The notes under the pieces are model-generated. The model was not told where the DNA came from. It worked only from the letters and a program-made list of their open reading frames with translations, and searched no databases. Made by a program: the position numbers and the translations under genes. Source: Ariolimax columbianus (Eukaryota; Mollusca; Gastropoda; Stylommatophora; Arionidae). Taken from it: a stretch of DNA of 64,000 bases. The stretch covers positions 37,479,983 to 37,543,982 of the forward strand of contig JAVGWX010000005.1 in assembly GCA_036924085.1 (NCBI GenBank). Reading direction: 5' to 3'. This document shows positions 53,797 to 63,985 of the stretch, in pieces; position 1 is the stretch's first letter; each line of letters begins with the position of its first letter.

Positions 53797-55785
53797 TTTT
53801 ACAGCGAGGCTGCAAAATCAGCGTCTTTTGTTACGGTTGGGGAACTTTTTAGCTCAAGTGACCGTCAAATCATCCGTTGGGATCTTATTGCAGGGAAAAC
53901 AGTAAAGATAAACCTGCGAGCATACGACTACTGTACTCTAAGGCATAGATGCTAAGAGGATGAAAGAGGCAGCGAACCATATAATCTGGAAAGGTATTGT
54001 TGGAGGAACAGATGTTGAACAGGAGTGGGAGAGTTTTAAAACAGTTCTAGAAACACTAAAAGAGGAATGTGTTCCATGTTGGAAGGTAAACCCCAAGCGT
54101 AAAAAGCGGATAACTAGATTTGTAGGGAAATGTAGAAGAACTAAAAATAAAGCATGGGCAAATATATAGAGGCAGGTAAATCAAAAGAAACATATTTAAA
54201 ATATTTGGACAAGCAGAACATATATCAGAAAGCGAATAAAACAGCAAAAATATACTTCGAAAAAAAAATTTGCTCAGAGCATCAAGACTGATATTAAAAG
54301 CTTCTTCTCTGATGTTATAAATAAACAAAAAACAAAAGACAAAGTAGACCTTCTCATAGACAGTACAAGGAAAATAGTAAGTGAGAATAGGGAGGCAGCT
54401 AATCTACTCAATCATTACTTTGGCACAGTCTACACAAAAGAGGACTGCTCCAAGATCCCAAGAGTTTAAAGATATTTTTCAAAGAGACATGGATACAGCG
54501 AGATTGAAAGTGGATAAATGTATAGGTCAAGATGGTATTCATCCAAAATTGTTGTTTGAAATTAGAGACCAACTAGCAAAACATTGGCTATATTATGTTC
54601 TCAATCACTTGCAAAAGGGATTGTTCCATGGGATTGGAAAGATGCAGGAGTGATTCCCTTATTCAAAAAAGGCAAATAATCAGATCCAGGGAATTATAGA
54701 CTGGTGAGTTTAACGAGCATAGTCTGTAAATTGATAGAGTCAATAATCAAAGAAAACATTGTAATGCATTTAGGCAAATTTAATCTAATTAGAAATAGTC
54801 AGCATGTGTTTACTAGAGGGAGATCATGCTTAACAAATCTATTAGAATTCATGGAGGAGGTTACCAAAATTATAGATAAAGGGGAGCCAGTGGACGTTAT
54901 TTATCTAGACTTTTGCAAAGGCCTTTGATAGAGTACCTCTTCAAATATTTTTTCCAAAGTTAAAAATCACATGAAATAGGTGGGGAAATTGTCAAATGGA
55001 TTGAAGTCGGATTTAGATAAAATTCGAGTGGTCTGTAAGCTAGCAAATGGAGTTTAATGTAAATAAATGTGCAGTCATCCACATGGGTAGATCCAATATG
55101 AAACATAATTACAGAATGGGCGAGAACAATAGTAGAAAGATAGATAAGGAAAGGGACCTAGGGGTTATAATAGATCATACAGGTAAGGTGAGTGAGCAAG
55201 TTAAGGTAGCAGTGAAAAAGGCAAATGCAATGTTAGGTATGATAAAATGAAATATTAAACATATGAGCAAGGAAGTGATCGTCAAACTGTATAAAGCATT
55301 AGTTAGACCTAGATTGAAGTACTGTGTACAGGCGTGGATTCCTTATCATAGCGTGGATATAAAATTGCTGGAAAGAATACAAAAAAGAGCGACATAGCCG
55401 ATAGTGGGATTACAGTTATGAAGAAAGACTCAGAAAAACCGGCCTACAGTATCTAGAAGAAAGAAGAATTCGTGGTGACTTAATACAGGTATATAAGACG
55501 ATCAGGAAAATGGATAAGTTAGACTATAACATAGTTTTTTTAAAATACAGCCACCCACAAGAGGGCATAGCTACAAGTTGACTAAAGAGAGGTCCAGATT
55601 AGATAGTAGTGAATGCTTGGAATGCATAGCCAAAAGAGGTAGTGGAGGCAGGGGCAGTTAATGCATTTAAGAATAAATTGGATGCTCATAGCTTTTAGAA
55701 CAAGGTGATATAAATGAAACTGGTTGTATACAGACTCTGCAGGGTCTTCTAAACCAGTATAAAGACGTTATTTAAGTTAAGTTAA
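53797..55785 (+). pseudogene. CR1-like LINE (endonuclease end, reverse transcriptase, 3' end)
   Basis: The most complete LINE here. Forward frames: VGELFSSSDRQIIRWDL (end of the endonuclease domain, normally ..SDH.IIRW..), a Lys-rich linker (54056-54170), RLKVDKCIGQDGIHPKLL (normally ..A.GPDGIHP.LL), MSLTSIVCKLIESIIKENI and NLIRNSQHVFTRGRSCLTNL. Motif A follows as VDVIYLDF, with a one-base frameshift before AFDRVP. Motifs B and C (..PQGS.L.P.LF.., FADD) are missing: at about 54990-55040 the sequence jumps directly from GEIVKWIEV to SDLDKI. Then come MEFNVNKCAVIHMGRSN, KDRDLGVIID-like residues, [35 protein letters not shown] and TRGHSYKLTKERSRLDS. The 3' end has (ttaag)n near 55770. Loss of the catalytic core makes it dead. 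Truncated copies of its 3' end are at 38715 and 43597. Confidence 0.92.
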
Positions 55786-55970
55786 GTTTTGGTCTAAAAC
55801 ATCCGCTTTCAATTGGCATTGTTTGGGTACCGGATTTGTCTTCCCACTGCGATCCCTATCTTTTTAACTAGACTGCACCAGTGCAGCCTGTTTCCAGGAC
55901 TGCCACTTGGATGCAGAATAAAGTCTTGGTAAGATGATCCAGTTCGTCAACTATAAGTTGCTAGTCATTC
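55786..55970. other. Unassigned spacer
   Basis: No feature recognised. Confidence 0.4.
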
Positions 55971-56153
55971 GGTGTGCGTTGCACTGTGGTTTTTATTTTG
56001 CGCCTGTCGGCCCAGTGCATCCGACTTCTGCATGCATTTTATGTAAGGGTCTGCTTCCTCCTGCATTTTCTAAGGGCTTGCTTCCCCGGGGATCGAACCC
56101 AGCACCTTCGGGTTGTGAGCCGTGCCACTTAACCACTAGGCTACTCCGTCCCC
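55971..56153 (-). mobile_element. SINE family S1, copy 5 (tail missing)
   Basis: Minus strand from 56153: ggggacggagtagcctagtg, box B-like GGTTCGATCCCCGG, body gcagacccttacataaaatg. The 3' end (the ..gggattagagaaataagg part) is absent. Confidence 0.88.
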
Positions 56154-56344
56154 TCTGAAATTGATTTCTCCAATTTCAAATACCTTAAAATGTTACCATG
56201 GCGCAAATTTGAAATTTGTGTGGAGGTTTTCCAAGAAGACGTTTGAACACACACACACAAAAGATATGTTATCGTTGACTTGTGTTAAGGACAGAGTGAC
56301 AATAAGCCGAGTCCCATAGGGACACAAGTATTGGAAATCTTGTT
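56154..56344. other. Unassigned spacer
   Basis: No feature recognised. Confidence 0.4.
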
Positions 56345-56668
56345 GTTTCGAATGCCCACAATGAGTAGGTTTACTCTTCTGTGCGCACTGAAAAGGACAC
56401 GTGAGGGGTTACAGCTATCCTCACATCCCGAGCGTGCTGATGAAGGTGGACCGGGATCTTCCAGGCGGTTGTACTATGCTTGGTTTCATTTACGTGTCGC
56501 TCACTATAACGGGGATCACGTCGATTCCTCACCCCGTTAGCCAGACTGCCATGACAACAGTCCGTTTCCAGGAACGACTTCGAGGAATCCAAGATAAGGG
56601 TCTTGTCCAGTATATTTTGCCTGACCCTCGTCTAACATGTCTGTCAGTAGGTTGTGCCTGACCAGACG
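56345..56668 (-). repeat. Interspersed repeat R2, copy 5
   Basis: Same orientation as copy 4: aatgagtaggtttactcttc, gatgaaggtggaccgggatc, ccaggcggttgtactatgct, cgctcactataacggggatc. It ends with gtctgtcagtaggttgtgcc. The left end, tttcgaatgcccacaatgag, is shared with copies 2 and 3. Confidence 0.88.
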
Positions 56669-56764
56669 TTAGTCATCCTCCCCAGGAAATGTGGCATTCT
56701 ACACGTATGCACTATTTAAGTAAACACATACGGATTCTTAGTTCTTAGTCGACCTGTACTTCTA

Positions 56765-57115
56765 CAGGGGCAGATGCCCCTGTGCAGGTTCCAGTTCTGG
56801 TATGAGCATGATGTATGCGGGAGATCTGTTTCCTGCTTAGCGGGCCAGGCTCGAGCAGCTTTATACTCCCTTGCGTTGGGACAAGCGCTTACGGAGGGTA
56901 GTTAACCAATGTGCGAGTCCATCTCAGTAGACTCAAACACTAGAGCAAAGTGGACCTGCAGCCTGTTAGGGGCCATCTATGCTACTCTTAATAAACCACC
57001 TTACCGTGTCCGGTGTTATGCCATGTCACAATTAGTGCCTCCTACGACATGTTCTCTGTGAGGCATTGGTGCAATTCTTGTCCATGTCATACACAAAGAC
57101 CCCAGCTGACCACTC
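56765..57115 (-). repeat. Interspersed repeat R3, near full-length copy
   Basis: Reverse complement of the 23062-23395 repeat: gccaggctcgagcagcttta, gcgagtccatctcagtagac, gcagcctgttaggggccatc, cggtgttatgccatgtcaca. Confidence 0.82.
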
Positions 57116-57777
57116 TGTCAATGGTGGAGAATCTTCTACCCTACAACGGATATTTCTCATTTCTCTTTCTTTAGTGGTTCTTGTTCGGGTTATTTTTCAC
57201 AATCCTTCACCAGGTGGTATCAGGGACTTTATTCTGTGTAATTGATGTGCTTTCGGTCGGTTACCCTGTTTATTATGTCGCATTTCATGCCTGGCTCAAT
57301 CCGTGGGAGACCAGTCCATGATGGAGTTCCACGTTCCGCTTAACTGCACCCCAGAATTCAGTCCAGAATAATACTATTCAAGGACCTTTTTGCTCGGACT
57401 GAAGCCGACTGCCCCCTGCCCGCCCGTCCCTTCACTGGAGGTTACACGACAACCTCTCCCAACCTCGTATTCTCAGAACAGCAAGGGTCTCGCTGACTAA
57501 AAGGTGAACACAATCAGAAGTTTCGGCGGTGGGACACGTAAAAACAGGTAGTTTCACACGGACAGACACGGAAGGCCTGACACAAACATTGGGCACTCCT
57601 CGCGGCCCTTATCCCAAGGCTGTGGAGTACACGGCTCCATCTGGGGAGTCTACAGGGATTCCGGTCGACAGGCTACGAATGAAGACAACATCAGTAGTTG
57701 GAAATGGTTGTGGTCGATTGACACAACGGGCCTTTGACACCTATTATTATTTCTCACTCTGTCCCTCTCTCACACGT

Positions 57778-57778
<1 letters not shown>
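57116..57778. other. Unassigned 0.66-kb stretch
   Basis: GC-richer than its surroundings. The open frame 57529-57855 (108 codons) runs into the CT microsatellite and has no recognisable domain. Possibly part of an old transposon, not shown. Confidence 0.4.
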
Positions 57779-57834
<56 letters not shown>

Positions 57835-57855
57835 TCTCTCTCTATATATATATAA
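57779..57855. repeat. (CT)n followed by (TA)n microsatellite
   Basis: About 50 bp of CT followed by a short TA run. It borders the SINE 3' end. Confidence 0.96.
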
Positions 57856-57861
57856 AATAAA

Positions 57862-58133
57862 TAAAGGCAAAGGCCGCCGTCCATCGTAGACGATGATAAC
57901 ATAATTTATTTTGCTAGCGCTATTTTTAGTAAGGATTAACAGCGCTACTTTTAATCCTTACTCTCTCATCTCGTGCAGTGGCAAGTCAAGGCCAAGACAA
58001 CTAGGGGGCGACTACGAGATGCAGGGGACTCCGCATCAAATACCCGTGAAAAAGACGGTTGAGTCCGGAATCGAACCCACACCACCTGATCAAGAGGCCG
58101 GTGGCTTAGCCAATTCGCCACGGAATCCCCTAT
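57862..58133 (-). mobile_element. SINE family S2, copy 1
   Basis: Minus strand from 58133: ggggattccgtggcgaattg, box A-like TGGCGAATTGGCTAAGCC and box B-like GGTTCGATTCC. The body is cgtctttttcacgggta and gatgcggagtcccctgca. The 3' part has aaaatagcgctagcaaaata and gatggacggcggcctttgcc. About 80% identical by eye to 62834-63114 on the other strand. Confidence 0.92.
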
Positions 58134-58199
58134 ATATATATATATTTTGATTTGAACACACACATATATATATATATATGTGTGTTCAAATCAAATCCA
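58134..58199. repeat. (TA)n and 50-bp near-perfect palindrome
   Basis: 58146-58195 is an inverted repeat with arms tttgatttgaacacacacat and its complement around a TA centre. 24 of 25 arm positions pair, so the single strand can fold as a hairpin and the duplex as a cruciform. Confidence 0.92.
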
Positions 58200-58796
58200 T
58201 AACTTTAATTCACCTCAGCAGATGTTTTAGTGAGTGAAATGCAGGATATGCAGATTCAATCGAGATAGAGTTGTCTGTCCTTAAAACGCTACAGTGCGCT
58301 TTTACTCGCCTCTAAGGACAAGCTCCAAATTTGCCAGTGGTCCTATTCTGTTAAAGTTAATACCATATAAGCCTATCACACATTTTGTAGTCAACAACAA
58401 CAAAACGCTAGAGCCTAATCGATATCGAAATCACTGGTCTAATTTTACAAGGCCGCTGACGTCAGGGGACGGCAAATCTTGTTTGAATTATTACGACCAG
58501 GATGATTGCCTGCCCCTTCAGTGAGCCATGAACAGCGTTCTTTCTCGATCCGCCTAACACTGACAGATCTGGCAATTTACTGAGTTAATGACACTTAAGC
58601 TCCGCCGTGAGAATAAATACTGAGTGTTTTATGAATAAAATGTGACATATTTTTGTATGCAACCCGATATTTGCTAGTTGTTTGAATTTGGTCTGTAATA
58701 TCTGAGTTCTCCGAGGATTCTTTGGCTGCGCTCAGAATAGCGCAAAATCGTATCTTTTCATTACATATATATAGTTTCCTCAGTAGATCGTTGAAA
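58200..58796. other. Unassigned 0.6-kb stretch
   Basis: No supported feature. Confidence 0.45.
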
Positions 58797-58798
58797 AC

Positions 58799-59270
58799 AT
58801 GGCGGGTGTGATACGGAATCCGCCCGGATTTGATCAGCGAGCGATGATTCGGTTTCTAACATCTGAAGCATGTCGACCAGTTGGCATTCATCGCAGAATG
58901 CAGGTAGTGTATGGGGACAAATGTGTACGAAGATAACAGTAAATAACTGGACAACGATGTTTAAAGTAGGACGCGAGTTAACGCACGATCTTCAGAGACC
59001 AGGTCAGGCGCATATTGTTGCGTATGAAGATGCCATCGCCTAAATTGATGCAGCAATTCGAATGGACCGTCGCCGTTAGCAGCTAGTGGTTGAAACGCCA
59101 TCTCATGCGTTCTTCCTTATGGTGATTGGTCAGCTACCGAGGTACCCATTGTGAACACACCGTCCGACACTTCAGTTTCTTGCTAACCAACATTTGAACT
59201 GTCTCTAGCGACACAGCGAATTTCTCTGCTAGCGAACGTAAGCTCCATTGACAGTCCACCCAAATTTGGA
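58799..59270 (+). pseudogene. Mariner-type transposase remnant with internal inversion
   Basis: Plus strand from the ATG at 58799: MAGVIRNPPGFDQRAMIRFL, TSEACRPVGIHRRMQVVYGD, then WTTMFKVGRELTHDLQRPGQ and ..IDAAIRMDRRR. This is the first helix-turn-helix of a mariner-like transposase. The next part of the same protein is found on the minus strand (about 59250 to 59090): SLRSLAEKFAVSLETVQMLV, KCRTVCSQWVPR, then a stop and LTNHHKEERM. So the second helix-turn-helix is inverted relative to the first, with the junction near 59095-59110. The catalytic domain was not found, and there are stops at 58935 and about 59040. Confidence 0.82.
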
Positions 59271-59432
59271 TGCCCCTGTGGTAGTTCTACTTCACTCAAT
59301 TCACTATTTAGGGTCCTTTTTGGAAGGTTTTCGCTCGACGTTCGAGAAAAGATGGCTAACCCATCTCAGTTGGTGTTTTCTTCAAGAATAAATGAATACC
59401 TGGCATGTTGGTTCAGGATAGCCTTTCATTAT
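59271..59432. other. Unassigned, possibly more of the mariner relic
   Basis: Contains weakly similar minus-strand frames, not enough to assign. Confidence 0.35.
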
Positions 59433-60165
59433 ATTGGGGTAGCGAGGTCTGGACCGGACGTCCCGCTCGTTAAAGGAAAGCGAAGCGTCTGTTAAAGCCT
59501 CTCCTTTCCAGATGTAGAGATTGCCGCTGGATTCACTGTTCGGCTAGCGGACCGGAGTTTCTATACCAATGGCCTCTCCTACATTATTGTGTCTTCAGTA
59601 ACACCTTCATGAGGGGCACTCTATTTCTTACAGAGCCTGCTGTGGGACGCTACCGAGTACTCGGCGGTGTAACTGGGAGAGCAGATTGGGCTCATTAGCC
59701 CTAGTTGGCAGCCAATCCAAGAGAAGGTCAACTGACTCGAAACCCGAGTAGACGAAGCTCGTTAGCCTGTTCAGGCAGTTCACCTTGGAGAGAGGAAACT
59801 TTGATTTTAAACTCACACGTGCTACAGAGTGGCCTGGAACGATGAGAGTTTCGGCGGATGTCTCGAGAAACTAGCATCTTCCGGCAAAGACTGATTCGTG
59901 GAATCTTCGGGAGAATGTAGGGCTATGGGAGTAAACTCAGACAGAAAATCCGGAGTGATAGCACCTAAGGAAGATGGTTTCAAAATTGCAAACTAACTCC
60001 GGCAGCTCCTGCAGATTAGCTGGTACCAAATTGTAATTCTTTGCTTTCCTTTGGATTACACCATTGAGGCCAAGAGGGAGATCCAGCAGTTTGGGCAGCC
60101 CACGGTCTCCATATTCAGCGCCCAGGAGAGGCTACTAACATGGTGCCACGCTCATGGTCTACGGA
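59433..60165 (+). repeat. Interspersed repeat R1, copy 2
   Basis: Colinear with 9586-10319 in the same orientation (gccaatggcctctcctacat, caccttcatgaggggc, cgagtactcggcggtgtaac, gctcgttagcctgttcaggc, cagaaaatccggagtgatag). Confidence 0.82.
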
Positions 60166-60625
60166 GACAGACTCCTAAGATAAGATATGATAAATGTGAT
60201 ATGGTCCTGTCAGAGAAATGCAGTCCAGCTCTCAAACGCGTAGATCAGGGTGGCGAGAATGGCCACGACATGGTAAACCTTCAGATTAGAATAAACAACA
60301 TTATGTTTATGAAACTAGCATGCTTTGCCACATCAAACGTCACAATGGCCTAGAGATAACGATATGAAACTAGCATGCCTTGCCACATCAAACGTCACAA
60401 TGGCCTAGAGATAACGATACTGGTAGTTATGGTACCCCGTTAACGAAGCAGAAGTAGGTCGAGGAGGAGATGGATATTACAAACGCTCTAGAGTTAATAA
60501 TTGTAGACGGGCTCTGGCGTTGACAGTGGCATAGTCGGGACAGCTGGTCGTGTGTTATACAGAACGGCTGTCATGAAAGTGACGTTCTGCACAGGACATA
60601 CTATATGATGATGAGGATGATTATC
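60166..60625 (+). repeat. R1 continuation with LINE-type 3' end
   Basis: Includes a 56-bp direct duplication (actagcatgctttgccacat... at 60312 and 60368). The end, gtgacgttctgcacaggaca plus tactatatgatgatga, is like the 3' end of the LINE relic at 1088-1125 (gatgttctgcaaaggacatg plus ctacatgatgat). It suggests R1 is a LINE-derived element of about 1.2 kb whose 3' end is an ATG/TGA repeat. Confidence 0.6.
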
Positions 60626-60639
60626 ATCATTAATTTTTT

Positions 60640-61555
60640 GAATAACCGACTATTTAACATCAGTGTTCCATTATTTGACCACAATAACTGACTATTCAAC
60701 ATCAGTGTTCCATTATTTGACCACAATAACCGACTATTTAACATTAGTGTTCCATTATTTGACCACAATAACCGACTATTTAACATCAGTGTTCCATTAT
60801 TTGACCACAATAACTGACTATTCAACATCAGTGTTCCATTATTTGACCACAATAAACGACTATTTCACATTAGTGTTCAATTAATTGACCACAATAACCG
60901 ACTATTTAACATCAGTGTTCCATTATTTGACCACAACAACCGGCTATTTAACATTAGTGTTCTATTATTTGACCACAATAACCGATTATGTAACATCAGT
61001 GTTCCATTATATGACCACAATACACGACTATTTCACATTAGTGTTCCATTATTTGACCAGAATAACCGACTATTTAACAATAGTGTTCTATTATTTGACC
61101 ACAAAACCGATTATCTAACATTAGTGTTCTATTTTTTGATTACAATAAACGACTATTTAACATTAGTGTTCCATTATTTATCCACAATAAACGACTATTT
61201 AACATTAGTGTTCCATTATTTGACCACAATAAACGACTATTTAACATTAGTGTTCCATTATTTGACCACAATAAACGACTATTTAACATTAGTGTTCCAT
61301 TATTTGACCACAATAAACGACTATTTAACATTAGTGTTCCATTATTTGACCACAATAAACGACTATTTAACATTAGTGTTCCATTATTTGACCACAATAA
61401 ACGACTATTTAACATTAGTGTTCCATTATTTGACCACAATAACCGACTATTTAACATTAGTGTTCCAGTATTTTACCACAATAAACGACTATTTAACATT
61501 AGTGTTCCCTTATATTTGACCACAAAAACCGACTATTTAACATTAGTTCAGTTAG
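60640..61555. repeat. 42-bp tandem repeat, about 22 copies
   Basis: The unit tgaccacaataaacgactat plus ttaacattagtgttccattatt has length 42. Copies 61200-61440 are almost identical and the outer ones diverged. The unit is a multiple of three and open on both strands, giving frames of 73-131 codons that are artefacts. Confidence 0.95.
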
Positions 61556-62044
61556 TGTCCCTGATTCATGGACAATCTTGTTGGATACCTAGTATACGTC
61601 ATACCTGATTGATTAACGCCAAGGATAATGTGAATGTATGAATGTGATCTATTATTTGACATTACTGTGTCACATTTAACCTAAGGGGTCCATTATTTCA
61701 TATTTTTCTCCATAATTAATCTTCATTAATCCATCATTTTACCTTTTTATCATACATTTCAATTTAGTTAAACATTATCTGACCTTAGTGTCACTGATTT
61801 GAGTTTTAAAAAAATCATTTTAGAGTCCATATTAAAGATGCAAGGAGAGATGACGTAGGCTTTTACGTTCAAGTAAGGAAAAATTGAAGCTTAGATAATA
61901 GTAAAATAACAAATGACGTAAATAAGAATAACGAAAATATCACGCTAAGGATAAAGTGTTAAGGATTTCATTATTTTAATTGCCAGTTTTTCCCTATGGG
62001 AAAATGACCAGCTTGTCATATCCTTGTCTTGTCTACTCTTTTTC
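61556..62044. other. Unassigned AT-rich stretch
   Basis: Contains scattered diverged pieces such as tccattatttcatattt, perhaps remains of the 42-bp array. No gene. Confidence 0.45.
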
Positions 62045-62825
62045 TTCGTTTCGCATGTGTCCTGCTTGTGCCTTTCAGCGTCACGTTATGAAGATGTTTC
62101 TTGACCGGGCCCTAGTATGAACTTTGTACACGGCGAGCTTTCTGGTTGTCATTTCTGCTATCCATCGGTTGCGTGGTCGGCCCATGATTTTTTATACATT
62201 GTATATGTGTAGCATTGATTTCTGAGGTGTATTATCTGGTGTTTGTTTCGTCACTTGGCCGAACCATTGTTGGTGTTGTCTCTTGATGAGGTTTAGCACT
62301 GGTGTTGTACCTACTTGTTTCCTAATAGCTTCGTTTCTGATTCTATCCATTGCTGTTACTCCAAACATTCTGCGCAGGCATTTCATCTCTGTTGTTTCGA
62401 TGTGTCTTTTATCTTTGCTTGTCAATGTCCAATGTTGACACTAATAGCATGTGGGTAGGGATATCCTGATGTATTGAGTTCTTTTTGTATCCACTGTCAC
62501 GTGTTTACATTCACCCAATGATTTGACTTGCTTTATTACATCTGTGTTGGATTTCAGTGTCTCCTTTGCCATCTGCTGAGATTATGTTACCCAGGTACGT
62601 GACATTTTTCACCTGTTTGACTTGCTGATTCTGTATAAATATATTTGTTTTTGTTTCTTCTCTTGCAACCGTCATAACTTCGGTTTTCTCTTTGTTGATT
62701 TTCATACAGTAATCCGTACATGCCTCAGTAAGATTGTTGATATATTCCTGCGGTTGTTTTTTTGCGGTTGCTGTTATTGCCGTGTAATCAGCAAGGAGAC
62801 GTTCATTGAAGTATCATTGAGGTTG
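62045..62825 (-). pseudogene. LINE reverse-transcriptase and C-terminus, interrupted by a SINE
   Basis: Minus strand in order: LLADYTA (relic of the FADD catalytic motif, two residues changed), QEYINNLTEACTDYCMKINK, EKTEVMTVAREETKTN, QVKQVKNVTYLGNIISADGK, DTEIQHRCNKASQIIG and TTEMKCLRRMFGV. Then come RIRNEAIRKQVGTTPVLNLI and KRQHQQWFGQVTKQ. The layout is palm end, thumb and C-terminal module. It stops at the SINE S2 insertion just upstream of the catalytic motif. Frameshifts at about 62430-62510 and 62690. Confidence 0.85.
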
Positions 62826-62829
62826 TTTT
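62818..62829 (+). repeat. 12-bp target-site duplication, left
   Basis: tgaggttgtttt before SINE S2 copy 2; the identical 12 bp recur at 63116-63127 after its 3' end. Confidence 0.88.
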
Positions 62830-62831
62830 CC

Positions 62832-63115
62832 GTTGAGGGGAGTCCTTGGCGAAGTGGTTAAGCCGTCGGCCTCGTGATCAGGTGGTGTGGATTCGACTTC
62901 GGACTCCGCCGTCTTTTTCACAGGTCCTTGATGCAGAGTCCCCTGCCTATCGTAGTCGGCCCCTAGTCGTCTTGTCCTTGACTTGCCAATGGGGTCGGAC
63001 GACACGAGACGAGAGAGTGAGGATAAAAAGTAGCGCAGTTAATTCTTACTAAAAATAGCGCTAGCAAAATTAATTATGCCATCATCAACCACGATGGACG
63101 GCGGCCGTTGCCTTG
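62832..63115 (+). mobile_element. SINE family S2, copy 2 (inserted in a LINE)
   Basis: ggggagtccttggcgaagtg starts the tRNA-like head, with box A-like TGGCGAAGTGGTTAAGCC and box B-like GATTCGACTTC. The body is gccgtctttttcacaggtcc and tgatgcagagtcccctgcct. The 3' end has aaaatagcgctagcaaaatt and gatggacggcggccgttgcc. It is bounded by an exact 12-bp direct repeat. Confidence 0.93.
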
Positions 63116-63127
63116 TGAGGTTGTTTT
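63116..63127 (+). repeat. 12-bp target-site duplication, right
   Basis: tgaggttgtttt, identical to 62818-62829. Supports LINE-machinery-mediated insertion of the SINE. Confidence 0.88.
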
Positions 63128-63900
63128 GCCCACTAATGTTGGATTTTTGACGTATTACGTCATATACGTGATAAACGGTAAATGGGATAGCCTGACCATA
63201 CACCGGTCCTAATATGAGATTGTGTGGAATATCTTCTGTTTGTTCTTACTGTACTTTCACTATCCACATAAAGACTTTTACAGAGATTGGTCAACTGTTT
63301 CATATCTAATAATAATAGTAATTCAGGAGCACATAAGCTATGTAGACTGTAACTTTTCGAAACTTGTAACCAGATCCCATCTATTTGCTGTGAAAAGGAA
63401 GATCTATAATCGCTGTGTCACTAATACTACTTCAATAATACAGTAAAGCTAAAATAGCATCCCTAAACACTTCAAAATATAACAACAACAAAAACAGTAA
63501 TTTTCAAAAAGAATAACAGTGCAAACACAAAGTGCAGCATCTGAAGTCCTGAATATCGAAAATTGAATGAATGATCTTTAATTATTTAAAATGGACATCG
63601 TTACGTAACACCCATAAATAAATGTATGAGGACTAGCGTAGTGATAGCCTGCTGGGCAGTCACGTTGAGTTATCCATTTATCCATGTAAAAATACGTGTA
63701 CTTTTGTATTTCTGTAATACTGTGTATACAGATTTAGACACGAATGGCTCAAAGCAGCGTAGGCACACGAAAAACAAGTAAATGTTACAAATTAATAGAT
63801 TTTTAGGTGAACGCTTTTCTGTATGTTTCTAAGAATCGACTTCTCTTCACTCCCGGCATACCCATAGCTGTTCAGTTTCTCTCAGCCAATGGCGCTGGGT
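63128..63900. other. Unassigned 0.8-kb stretch
   Basis: The upstream continuation of the interrupted LINE is expected here on the minus strand, but I could not read convincing motifs. AT-rich, no host gene supported. Confidence 0.45.
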
Positions 63901-63914
63901 ATGGGTGCTGATTG

Positions 63915-63985
63915 TCTCTGTAGCTCGGTGGTTGTACACTCTTGCTCTGTCCTCTCATGTGCTATGCTCCTCTCGAACTTTGATT
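63915..63985 (+). other. tRNA-like head, possible SINE start at the window edge
   Basis: gtctctgtagctcggtggtt has a box A-like TAGCTCGGTGGTTGTACA. A box B would lie near or past 63970; only ctctcgaactttg is seen. Low confidence because the window ends. Confidence 0.3.

Noticed and set aside
53300..53905. 201-codon Leu/Arg/Pro-rich protein
   Set aside because: Product of the TCCTCCTGC tract. It has different low-complexity translations in every frame and runs into LINE sequence.
61124..61519. 131-codon frame with LVFHYLTTIND repeats and 105-codon frame on the other strand
   Set aside because: 42-bp stop-free repeat open on both strands.
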